Source of the DNA: Oscillospiraceae bacterium
GTDB taxonomy: Bacteria; Bacillota; Clostridia; Oscillospirales; Oscillospiraceae
Length of the DNA stretch: 34,349 nucleotides
Assembly: GCA_017617795.1 (NCBI GenBank)
Contig: JAFZVM010000100.1
Coordinates: 1-34,349 of the forward strand
Reading direction: 5' to 3'
This document shows positions 1 through 6,831 of the stretch, piece after piece. The notes under the pieces were generated by a model. That model did no database searches. It worked only from the letters and a program-made list of their open reading frames with translations, and was not told where the DNA came from. Position 1 is the first letter of the stretch; each line of letters begins with the position of its first letter. Both the position numbers and the translations under genes were made by a program.

Positions 1-151
1 CAAGGGAGACTGCCTCTGGACCATCGCTGAGGAGCTGTACGGCTCCGGGGCGGATTGGCGCCGCCTCTGGGCGGCAAACCGGGAGACCGTGGAGGATCCC
101 GGCCTGGTGTGGATCGGCCAGGTGCTGAAGCTGCCGGAGGAGACCGGCTGA
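1..151 (+). CDS. LysM domain protein, C-terminal end (5' truncated by window)
   Basis: The reading frame starts at base 2 and ends at the TGA at 149-151, giving about 49 residues. The fragment begins with KGDCLWTIAEELYGSG and continues through WRRLWAANRE to IGQVLKLP. This is the LysM pattern: G-D-x-L-W-x-I-A near the start, a W/N-containing second helix and an I-x-x-G-x-x-L-x-L-P end. LysM modules bind N-acetylglucosamine in peptidoglycan and usually sit at the end of a cell-wall or spore-associated protein. The stop follows the motif by only a few residues, so LysM is the C-terminal domain. Nothing can be said about the rest of the protein because it lies outside the window. Confidence 0.8.
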   Translation, partial: KGDCLWTIAEELYGSGADWRRLWAANRETVEDPGLVWIGQVLKLPEETG

Positions 152-156
152 CGCAA

Positions 157-187
157 AAGGAGCCGTCCCCAACCGGGACAGCTCCTT
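157..187. terminator. Rho-independent terminator between convergent genes
   Basis: Inverted repeat AAGGAGC-c-GTCCC / GGGAC-a-GCTCCTT with a loop of about five bases and one central mismatch. On the minus strand it is followed by TTTTGCG, as expected for the end of the EamA transporter transcript. On the plus strand it also follows the LysM gene closely, so it may act both ways. Confidence 0.75.
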
Positions 188-201
188 ATCGCATTGGGTT
201 T

Positions 202-1149
202 TTATTCCGCCAGCCCTTCCGCCAGGCCCAGGAGGATGATGCCCGCAAAGGTGATGAAGACGGCGATATACTGCTTCCTCGGCAGTTTCTCCTTCAGGAA
301 CAGCCGGGAGAGGATCACGGAGACCACGCAGTAGGACCCCACCAGGGGGGCGGTGACCGCCGCCGCTCCGCCGATCACGTGGGCGTAGGCATACTGGCCC
401 GCGGTCTCGAACACCGCCGCCGCCAGCCGGGCTCCCCGGTATTTCAGAGGAGGCTTATGGTCCGGGACCTTCTTCCGGGTGGCCAGGAGATAAACGATGA
501 GCACGATCGCCACCAGCAGGAAGGTGAGCTCATAGGCGGTGTTTCCCACGTCCTCTATGGTGTCCTCCGTGACGTTCAGGAGCCAGGTGCTCTCTATATC
601 CAGGCAGGGATCATCCAGGAAGGTGCCCAGGGTATCGATGATGCAGTAGGCCAGAGGCAGCAGAAAGGCCCCCAGGCCGGTGCGGAACTTCCGCCCGTCC
701 TGATGGGCGATCTCCCCTGCGTCCCGGTTCTTCTCAAAGAGACCCAGGAGGAAGACGCCCAGGCAGCAGCAAACGATGCCGATCCATGTGAAAACGCTCT
801 CCGGCATCTCCCGCAGGATCAGGATGCCCAGCAGGGCGGCCAGAGCGCCGGAGCAGTTCTCCACCGGGGAGACGATGCTCAGCTCCAGATACCGGAGGCC
901 CAGGTAGCCGATGGCCATGGAGAGGATGTACATCACGGACACCGGCGCATAGCGGATGAGGTTCCGCCAGTCGAAGCCGATATCCCCGAAGATCAGCGTG
1001 TACGCCGCATGGAGGCCGAAAACGATCCCCACGGCCACGGTGGTCTTCAGATGGCTGCGCCGGTCCGCCGGATCGGCGCCGCTTTTATAGAAAAGATCCG
1101 CGAAGCCCCAGCACAGGGTCGCGATAAGAGCAGTCCAGAACCAGGTCAT
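202..1149 (-). CDS. EamA/DMT-family membrane transporter
   Basis: A 315-residue, very hydrophobic protein with about ten predicted membrane spans, the usual size and layout of the drug/metabolite transporter superfamily. Each half carries an EamA-like segment: SPVENCSGALAALLGILILR around residues 94-113, and a matching TAPLVGSYCVVSVILSRLFL segment near the C-terminus followed by KEKL. A hydrophilic stretch around residues 140-200, between the halves, is longer than in typical members. The substrate cannot be inferred. RBS AAGGAAGGG precedes the ATG, and the gene starts 15 bases after the YbaK-type gene, so the two are probably cotranscribed from the promoter at 1689-1717. Confidence 0.85.
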   Translation of the reverse strand: MTWFWTALIATLCWGFADLFYKSGADPADRRSHLKTTVAVGIVFGLHAAYTLIFGDIGFDWRNLIRYAPVSVMYILSMAIGYLGLRYLELSIVSPVENCSGALAALLGILILREMPESVFTWIGIVCCCLGVFLLGLFEKNRDAGEIAHQDGRKFRTGLGAFLLPLAYCIIDTLGTFLDDPCLDIESTWLLNVTEDTIEDVGNTAYELTFLLVAIVLIVYLLATRKKVPDHKPPLKYRGARLAAAVFETAGQYAYAHVIGGAAAVTAPLVGSYCVVSVILSRLFLKEKLPRKQYIAVFITFAGIILLGLAEGLAE

Positions 1150-1164
1150 TTCTCTTTCCCTTCC

Positions 1165-1656
1165 TTAGTTGACTTCCGGAAGCCTGCACACGTCCACCCA
1201 GCCTTTGGCGCAGGACAGCGCCTCCAGCTCCGGCAGGGTCAGCTCGATGGCGCTGTTGGAGCTCCCCGCTGCGGGAAAAACGGTCTCAAAGCGCCGGAGG
1301 GACTCATCCAGCCAGACCTCCACCCCCGGATTGACCCCGAAGGGGCAGACGCCGCCTACGGCGTGGCCGATCTCCGCCGCCGCCTCCTCATGTCCCAGCA
1401 TCTTCGGCTTGCAGCCGAAGCGGGCCTTGTATTTGGCGTTGTCCAGCCGGGCGTCTCCGGCGGCCACCACCAGCAGCACCCCGTCCCCCGCCGATCCGAT
1501 CAGCCGCAGGGCCAGGCTTTTGGCAATGCGCTCCGGGGCGCAGTTCAGCGCCTTTGCCGCCAGTTCCACCGTGGCGCTGGAAACGGAAAACTCCAGGATC
1601 CGGCCCGGATCCACCCCCCGGTCGGTGAGCCAAGCTCTTGCGCGTTCAATGGACAT
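1165..1656 (-). CDS. YbaK/EbsC-family aminoacyl-tRNA deacylase
   Basis: A 163-residue cytoplasmic protein matching the YbaK/EbsC/ProX editing-domain family in length and motifs. The conserved lysine lies in RIAKSLAL (Lys46) and the substrate-loop motif is GGVCPFG (residues 101-107). Family members hydrolyse mischarged tRNA, for example Cys-tRNA(Pro) or Ala-tRNA(Pro), to keep translation accurate. Which mischarged tRNA this one clears cannot be told by eye. The ATG has a good RBS (AGGAG, 8 bases upstream) and a promoter just before it. It is the first gene of a two-gene unit with the EamA transporter; a functional link between the two is not evident. Confidence 0.88.
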   Translation of the reverse strand: MSIERARAWLTDRGVDPGRILEFSVSSATVELAAKALNCAPERIAKSLALRLIGSAGDGVLLVVAAGDARLDNAKYKARFGCKPKMLGHEEAAAEIGHAVGGVCPFGVNPGVEVWLDESLRRFETVFPAAGSSNSAIELTLPELEALSCAKGWVDVCRLPEVN

Positions 1657-1688
1657 GATCTTTCTCCTGTCTGCAAAAAATACGTTTC

Positions 1689-1717
1689 ATTGTAACAGCG
1701 AAAGGAACAAAAAGCAA
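1689..1717 (-). promoter_or_regulatory. SigA-like promoter for the YbaK-type gene
   Basis: On the minus strand: -35 TTGCTT (1712-1717), a 17-base spacer, and -10 TACAAT (1689-1694), about 30 bases upstream of the start codon. Confidence 0.7.
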
Positions 1718-1725
1718 GGCTGCGC

Positions 1726-2181
1726 TCAGTCCCAGGGAACGTCCACCCGCTGCACTTCGATCCCCTTTTCCGTGATCTCCAGCAGAGCGAAGGTGATGGG
1801 CTGGCCGAAGCGCCGGGGACCGCAGCTGCCGGGATTCAGAAGCAGAACGTTTCCCTGCCTGCTCTCGGCATACTTATGGGTGTGTCCCGTGACCACCAGA
1901 TCATAGGGAGTCAGATCCCCGGGCAGATCCCGCTTCATGTGGGCCATGCAGATCCGCAGGCCCCCCAGCTCCAGCTCCCGGGTCAGGGGGATGCTCTCCC
2001 CCCAGGAGCCCCAGTCGTTGTTCCCACGCACCGGGTATACCGGGGCAAGCTCCCCCAGGGCGTCCAGGATATCCTGCCCGCCGATGTCTCCCCCATGGAG
2101 GATGACTGCGCACCCATCCAGCACCGCCTCCACCTCCGGCCGCAGGAGCCCGTGGGTATCCGACACCACGCCGATCTTCAT
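1726..2181 (-). CDS. YfcE/MJ0936-type metallophosphoesterase
   Basis: A compact calcineurin-like phosphodiesterase of about 151 residues, the usual YfcE/MJ0936 size. All metal-ligand blocks are visible in order: SDTHG near the N-terminus, HGGDIG, GNND, an AHMK histidine and GHTHK. The family hydrolyses phosphodiester bonds with two divalent metals (Mn or Ni in vitro); the physiological substrate is usually unknown. Two ATGs lie six bases apart (2187 and 2181). The second is preferred because the GGGAGG site is 7 bases from it, whereas it abuts the first. The gene is transcribed divergently from the dicluster operon, and the two promoters share one -35 box. Confidence 0.88.
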   Translation of the reverse strand: MKIGVVSDTHGLLRPEVEAVLDGCAVILHGGDIGGQDILDALGELAPVYPVRGNNDWGSWGESIPLTRELELGGLRICMAHMKRDLPGDLTPYDLVVTGHTHKYAESRQGNVLLLNPGSCGPRRFGQPITFALLEITEKGIEVQRVDVPWD

Positions 2182-2199
2182 ATCCATCCCTCCCGGGAA

Positions 2200-2251
2200 A
2201 CTATAGCATCCTCCGCCCCGGTTTGCAATGAGACCGGCGCTGTGGTATAAT
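2200..2251. promoter_or_regulatory. Divergent promoter pair sharing one palindromic -35 box
   Basis: TTGCAA at 2223-2228 is its own reverse complement. On the plus strand it is followed after 17 bases by TATAAT (2246-2251), preceded by an extended -10 TGG. On the minus strand it is followed after 17 bases by TATAGT (2200-2205). The plus promoter serves the operon starting at 2298, the minus promoter the phosphodiesterase gene. The minus leader would be only about 12 bases long. Confidence 0.7.
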
Positions 2252-2297
2252 CCAGACTGAAAGATTATGGGCTTTTGCCCTTTCGGAGAGTGATCTT

Positions 2298-4502
2298 ATG
2301 CAGCTGGAAGACTTCAGCCAATACACCCGGAACTGCTTCAACGGCGAGGCCGCCTCCTGCTCCTGCGCCTGCCCCTTCGGGCTGGACGTGCGGGGGTTTG
2401 CGGAGAAGTGCGCAAACGGGCGTTGGAACGCCGCCTGGAAGGCCTACCGCACCGCCGCGGTCTTTCCCGCAGTGGTGTCCGCCCTTTGCCCCGCCCCCTG
2501 CAAGGCCCATTGCCAGCGGGCAGACCTGGGAGGCGCCATCGACCTGCCGGGGCTGGAGGCCGCCTCCATCCGCTTCGCCAAAAACAAGAAGGCGGACAGC
2601 TTCAATATCCCCCCAAAGGACAAGAAGGTGGCGGTGGTGGGCGCAGGTCCCGCCGGTCTGTCCGCCGCCCTGCAGCTGGCCCTGAAAAAGTATATCGTCA
2701 CCGTGTTCGAGCGGGAGGAAAGCTGGGGCGGCAGCCTCCGGACCCATCCCCGCTTCCCGGAGTTTGACGAGGAATTCCGCTTCCAGTTCACCGCCGTGAA
2801 GCCCGGTTTCCTGGAATTCGTCTACGGGCGGGAGATCCTGGGGCCGGAGGAACTGACGGACTATGAAGCCGTATACCTGGCAACGGGCAAGGGCGGCGCC
2901 GTCTGGGAGGACGGGCGCTTCTTCGCGGGCGGCGAGGCCGCGGGCCGGAGCCTCATCGAAGCCATCGCCATGGGGCCGGAGGCCGCCAAAGCCATGGAGG
3001 CCTTCCTCATGACCGGCCGCCGGGAGGAGATCGGAGATCCCCGGCATGAGAACCCCTGCGAACGCTATCTCCCCCACCCGGGCGTGGAGGCGGAAGCCCC
3101 CGGGGAGACGGAGACGGAGGAAGGGGCGAAGGCGGAGGCTGCCCGGTGCCTGCAGTGCGACTGCAGCGCCTGTATGGACGGCTGCGAGATGCTGAAGAAA
3201 TACCGGAAAAAGCCCCATGGCATCGCCCGGGAGGCCTTTGCGGATTCCTCCGCCGCGCCGCCCATCGCCACCCAGAGCATCGTGCGCCAGACCTATTCCT
3301 GCACCAACTGCGGCCTCTGCCGGGAGGTCTGTCCGGAGCACGCGGATCTGGGGGCGGTGTTCATGCTCTCCCGGACGGATCGGTTCAGCCGGAACACGGG
3401 ACCCAAGGCCTTCCACGACTACTGGCTCCGGGAGCTGGACCTGGCCTCCGGGGAGGCCTCCGTCTGCCTGCCCCCGCCGGGGAAGGAGACCTGCGCCTAC
3501 GCCTTTTTCCCGGGCTGCCGCCTGGGGATGGACGCCCCGGAACAGGTGAAGGCGGCCTACCGCTTCCTGAGGGAGCTGAAGCCCGGGGAGGTGGGCCTCA
3601 TGCTGGGCTGCTGCGGCGTTCCCGCCCTGTGGGCCGGGGATCTGGACCGGCTGGAGGCGGTGAAAGCAAAGATCCGGCAGGAATGGGAATCCCTGGGGAA
3701 GCCCACCCTGGTCTTCGCCTGCGCCACCTGCGAGCGCACCTTCGCCGAACAGATGCCGGAGATCCCCCAGGTCTCCCTCTACGCCCTCATGGCGGAGGCG
3801 GGCCTGAAGCCCATGGAAACCGCCTTCCCCCAGGCGGCGGTGTTCGATCCCTGCGCCGCCCGGGCCTTCGGGGAGATGAAGACCGCCGTGCGGGAGCTGG
3901 CCGGGCGGGCCGGCGCGGAGCTGGAGGAGCTGAACGGCCCCAACCGCTGCTGCGGCTTCGGCGGACACATCCAGATCCCCAACCGGGCGGTGTTTGAGGA
4001 GATCGGGGCAAACAGCGCAGCCCTTTCGGATAAGCCCTATATCGTATACTGCGCCAACTGCCTGGAGGTGTTCCGGGAGCAGGGCAAGGAAGCGGCCCAT
4101 ATCCTGGACCTGTATTTCCCCGGCGGGCCGGAAAAGACCCCGGGGATCCTGGAAAAGCACGAGAACGCTTTGAAGCTGAAACAGAGCCTCATGAAGGAGG
4201 TATGGGATATGGATTTCGCGCCGGAGCGCAAGCCCTGGGACGGGCTGAACCTCACCCTGGCGGAGGGTCTCGGGGAGAAGCTGGAAAGCTGCTTCATCAG
4301 CCTGGAGGAAGTGAAGGAGACCATCTGGACCGCCGAGACCACGGGGGACAAGCTGGTTTCCGAGGACGGCTGGAGCCTGGCCAGCCTGGTAAAGCCGGTG
4401 GTGACCTACTGGGCCCAGTACCGGCCCTGCGGCAGCGGCGCGGAGGACTACGAGGTAGCCACCGCGTACAGCCACCGGATCAAGTGGGAGAGGACCATCT
4501 GA
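2298..4502 (+). CDS. FAD/iron-sulfur oxidoreductase, dicluster-binding type (DVU_1558-like)
   Basis: A 734-residue multidomain redox protein. Residues 13-72 hold a GltD-like cysteine-rich N-terminus (C13, C21, C23, C25; C64-x3-C68-x3-C72). A flavin-binding Rossmann motif GAGPAG lies at 115-120, ATG at 195-197 and FFAGGEAAG at 208-216. CLQCDCSACMDGC (284-296) and CTNCGLCREVC (335-345) are likely [4Fe-4S] sites. Two heterodisulfide-reductase-like CCG domains follow, with FFPGC (403), CCG (438), CATC (475), then C519, CCG (551) and CANC (585). The last 100 residues are a separate domain I cannot name. It resembles the pyridine nucleotide-disulfide oxidoreductase/dicluster-binding proteins found beside molybdenum aldehyde oxidoreductases. 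The flavin region is much shorter than in GltD and appears to lack the second, NAD(P)H-binding lobe. RBS GGAGAG lies 7 bases before the ATG. First gene of a four-gene operon. Confidence 0.8.
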   Translation: MQLEDFSQYTRNCFNGEAASCSCACPFGLDVRGFAEKCANGRWNAAWKAYRTAAVFPAVVSALCPAPCKAHCQRADLGGAIDLPGLEAASIRFAKNKKADSFNIPPKDKKVAVVGAGPAGLSAALQLALKKYIVTVFEREESWGGSLRTHPRFPEFDEEFRFQFTAVKPGFLEFVYGREILGPEELTDYEAVYLATGKGGAVWEDGRFFAGGEAAGRSLIEAIAMGPEAAKAMEAFLMTGRREEIGDPRHENPCERYLPHPGVEAEAPGETETEEGAKAEAARCLQCDCSACMDGCEMLKKYRKKPHGIAREAFADSSAAPPIATQSIVRQTYSCTNCGLCREVCPEHADLGAVFMLSRTDRFSRNTGPKAFHDYWLRELDLASGEASVCLPPPGKETCAYAFFPGCRLGMDAPEQVKAAYRFLRELKPGEVGLMLGCCGVPALWAGDLDRLEAVKAKIRQEWESLGKPTLVFACATCERTFAEQMPEIPQVSLYALMAEAGLKPMETAFPQAAVFDPCAARAFGEMKTAVRELAGRAGAELEELNGPNRCCGFGGHIQIPNRAVFEEIGANSAALSDKPYIVYCANCLEVFREQGKEAAHILDLYFPGGPEKTPGILEKHENALKLKQSLMKEVWDMDFAPERKPWDGLNLTLAEGLGEKLESCFISLEEVKETIWTAETTGDKLVSEDGWSLASLVKPVVTYWAQYRPCGSGAEDYEVATAYSHRIKWERTI

Positions 4503-4503
4503 C

Positions 4504-4698
4504 ATGGATAATACGACGACCTGGAAATGCAACAAATGCGGGGAAGCCCTGGTGATGAAGAAGGTGGTCTTCGGCTATATGAACCGCTCCTTCTCCCACG
4601 AGGTGCCCGTATGCCCCAAGTGCAGCAAGGTGTTCATCTCCCAGGCCCTGGCGGAGGGCCGCATGGTGGAGGTGGAGGAGGCCCTGGAGGATAAGTGA
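4504..4698 (+). CDS. Small four-cysteine redox protein (DVU_1557 family-like)
   Basis: A 64-residue protein with two CxxC knuckles, CNKC (C9, C12) and CPKC (C37, C40), separated by 24 residues. The arrangement suits a rubredoxin-like iron site or a zinc ribbon. Length, the KCNKCGEAL start and the HEVPVCPKC motif match the small redox proteins annotated as the DVU_1557 family. It begins one base after the stop of the dicluster gene, and its own stop overlaps the next start, so translation is probably coupled. It may pass electrons to or from the dicluster protein; this is inferred from position. Confidence 0.78.
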   Translation: MDNTTTWKCNKCGEALVMKKVVFGYMNRSFSHEVPVCPKCSKVFISQALAEGRMVEVEEALEDK

Positions 4699-5759
4699 AG
4701 GGCTTCACCACCCCGGAGGATCTCATCGCCCGCCCGGCGGACTTTGTAAAGGTCAGCCAGGGGGAGGTCAAACGCATCGTGAGCCTTCGCTCCTCCGGCA
4801 GCACCGGGCCCGCCAAGCGCCTGTACTTCACCGCCGGGGATCTGGAGCGGACCGTTGAGTTCTTCCGCTCCGGCATGGCCCATATCGCCCGCCCGGGGGA
4901 CCGGGTAGCGGCCTGCATCGGCAGTCTCAGTCCGGACGGGCTGGGACGGCTGCTGGAGGAGGGGCTGCGCCGTCTGGGTACGGAACCTCTCCTTCTGGGG
5001 GCGGTGCGGGATTACGGGGAAACGGTCTCCGCCCTGCGGGATTACCGGCCCCATACCATCGTGGGCCTGCCGGTGCAGGTGCGTCGGCTCTGCCTCCTGG
5101 CGCCGGAGCTGAAGCCCCGGACCGTGCTCCTCAGCGGAGACTACCCGGCGGACAGCCTGCGGGAGACCCTGGAACGCATCTGGGGCTGCGCCGTTTTCGA
5201 CCACTACGGCATGACGGAGAGCGGCCTGGGCTTCGCGGTGCAGTGCCCCGCCCTGGAGGGACGGCACGTCCGGGGGGACGAGCTGGAGGTGGAGATCCTG
5301 GAGCCCGGCACGGACCGGGTGCTGCCCGTGGGTCAGTGGGGGGAGATCGTCTTCACCACCCTTCGGCGGGAGGCCATGCCCCTCCGGCGCTACCGCACCG
5401 GGGACTACGGGCGGCTGCTGCCCGGGGTCTGTCCCTGCGGCTATGCCGGACCCCGGCTGGACAAGGTCCTGGGACGGCTGACGGAACGGGCGAAGCCCAT
5501 CTCGATCTATACTCTGGACGAGGCCCTGCTGGGCTGGGATGAACTGTACGATTACGCCGCCTCCCTGGAGGGGGGGCGGCTGACCATTGTCGCGGACCTG
5601 GCTCCCGGAGGGGAGCTGGAAGAGGTGGCCCGGCGGCTGGAGGGCCTGTGGCCCGGTGACAGGCTGGAGGTGCGGACGGGTACCGTGCCCCCCGGAACCG
5701 CCAAACGGGCGGTGGTAATCAGATCGGGAACAGGAGATCCAAGCCTATGCTCACCCTGA
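4695..5759 (+). CDS. AMP-dependent CoA ligase, short PaaK-like (DVU_1553-like)
   Basis: A 354-residue adenylate-forming enzyme related to phenylacetate-CoA ligases. Visible motifs are the ATP P-loop SSGSTGPAK (33-41), the A5 motif YGMTES (171-176) and the A7 motif YRTGD (233-237), followed by a CPCG pair (246-249) that may bind a metal. Such enzymes activate a carboxylic acid as acyl-AMP and pass it to CoA. It is shorter than PaaK (about 430 residues) because the N-terminal region before the P-loop is reduced to about 30 residues. The start is GTG, overlapping the stop of the previous gene by four bases (GTGA). The substrate is unknown; the neighbouring redox genes match those that accompany DVU_1553-type ligases. 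Confidence 0.8.
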   Translation: MKGFTTPEDLIARPADFVKVSQGEVKRIVSLRSSGSTGPAKRLYFTAGDLERTVEFFRSGMAHIARPGDRVAACIGSLSPDGLGRLLEEGLRRLGTEPLLLGAVRDYGETVSALRDYRPHTIVGLPVQVRRLCLLAPELKPRTVLLSGDYPADSLRETLERIWGCAVFDHYGMTESGLGFAVQCPALEGRHVRGDELEVEILEPGTDRVLPVGQWGEIVFTTLRREAMPLRRYRTGDYGRLLPGVCPCGYAGPRLDKVLGRLTERAKPISIYTLDEALLGWDELYDYAASLEGGRLTIVADLAPGGELEEVARRLEGLWPGDRLEVRTGTVPPGTAKRAVVIRSGTGDPSLCSP

Positions 5760-6781
5760 CCCCGGGGGAAATATCCCCCATTCTTCGGGATTACGGTATT
5801 CTCTCCCCCGCTGCGGCCCAGACGGAGCTGCAGCGGTACGACTATGAGAGCAAGGGACCCGATACCCGGGAGGTCCGGCTGATCCTCCGGGTGGAGACCG
5901 GGGACGGCCGCAGCCTGGTGCTGCGGCTGAAAAACGAGCCGGAAGCCCCGCAGAAGCTCATGGAGGCCCAGAGCCGCTTTGCCGCGCTTTTGCGGGAAAA
6001 GGGCGTCGAGACGCCCCGGGCTTACCGGGCGGGGGAAGACTATACCCGGCGGTATGACCTGAAGGGGTATCCGGTGGTCGCTGCGCTGGAGGATTTCGTC
6101 TCCGGTGAGCTGACCGTCGTGGATCTCCCCGAGGCGGAGAAGACCGGAGCGCTCCTGGCCAAGATGCACAATATCGCGGAGGCGGAGGACGCCCACGTGG
6201 ACGGGCCCGTGCTCTTCGATCCACTGGGGCGGAACGACCTGTTCCGTTTTTCCCTCTTCACCGACCTGGGGGACTTCCTCCGGGAGACGGACGCCGCCCT
6301 CTATAGGGAGATCCTCCGGCGGCACGACCTGCTCCGGGAGCGGATCCGGGTCCTGGAACAGGCGCCCCGGTACGCGGTGCAGGGGGACATCAGCGACTGC
6401 AACCTCTACCGCACCGGGGACGGACGGCTGGGAGTCTTCGATTTCAACAACTGCGGGGATAACGGGCTATTTGCCGATGCCGTGATGCAGGCGGTGTTCG
6501 AGGCCCGGCTCATGGACTACCCGGAGGATCTGGAGGACCGGGAAAACCGGATCCTGGAGGCCTTTCTCCGGGGCTACGACCGGGAGCGGCCCTTCACCCC
6601 GGCGGAGCGGAAACTGTACCCCAGTCTGTTCGGCCTCATCAGCGCCTTCTGGCTCAGCGACCTCAAATGGGATGAGGACAGCCTGGAAGCCAGGGTGAAG
6701 ACCGGGGACCGGGAAGCGGCGAAGGCCCGGATGGAGGGCATTCTGCAGAATCTCACGGAACTGCCGGAAATGCCGGTATAA
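5747..6781 (+). CDS. Phosphotransferase (APH/choline-kinase fold)
   Basis: A 344-residue kinase-like protein. The catalytic loop is QGDISDCNLY (212-221), with Gln in place of the usual His of H-G-D but with the catalytic Asp214 and metal-binding Asn219 kept. The metal-binding DFx motif is FDFNNCGD (231-238). A likely ATP-binding lysine is in LRLKNE (Lys62). The family phosphorylates small hydroxylated molecules such as sugars, choline, homoserine or aminoglycosides; the substrate here is unknown. The ATG overlaps the CoA ligase by 13 bases and has AGGAG 10 bases upstream, so it is the last gene of the operon, ending at the hairpin at 6796. I know of no kinase in the canonical DVU_155x cluster, which makes this partner notable. 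Confidence 0.75.
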   Translation: MLTLTPGEISPILRDYGILSPAAAQTELQRYDYESKGPDTREVRLILRVETGDGRSLVLRLKNEPEAPQKLMEAQSRFAALLREKGVETPRAYRAGEDYTRRYDLKGYPVVAALEDFVSGELTVVDLPEAEKTGALLAKMHNIAEAEDAHVDGPVLFDPLGRNDLFRFSLFTDLGDFLRETDAALYREILRRHDLLRERIRVLEQAPRYAVQGDISDCNLYRTGDGRLGVFDFNNCGDNGLFADAVMQAVFEARLMDYPEDLEDRENRILEAFLRGYDRERPFTPAERKLYPSLFGLISAFWLSDLKWDEDSLEARVKTGDREAAKARMEGILQNLTELPEMPV

Positions 6782-6795
6782 ACGGATTAAAAAAC

Positions 6796-6819
6796 GGCGG
6801 GACCCTCGCGGGTCCCGCC
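6796..6819. terminator. Bidirectional Rho-independent terminator
   Basis: A perfect 10-bp stem (GGCGGGACCC, loop TCGC, GGGTCCCGCC). On the minus strand it is followed by GTTTTTT, ending the MoxR-DUF58-transglutaminase transcript. On the plus strand a run of Ts begins about 8 bases downstream, ending the dicluster operon. Confidence 0.9.
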
Positions 6820-6831
6820 AAACTTTGTTTT

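Noticed and set aside
55..1695. Plus-strand open frame of 546 codons
   Set aside because: It runs antisense through the EamA and YbaK-type genes, has arginine/glycine/proline-rich composition and no family motif.
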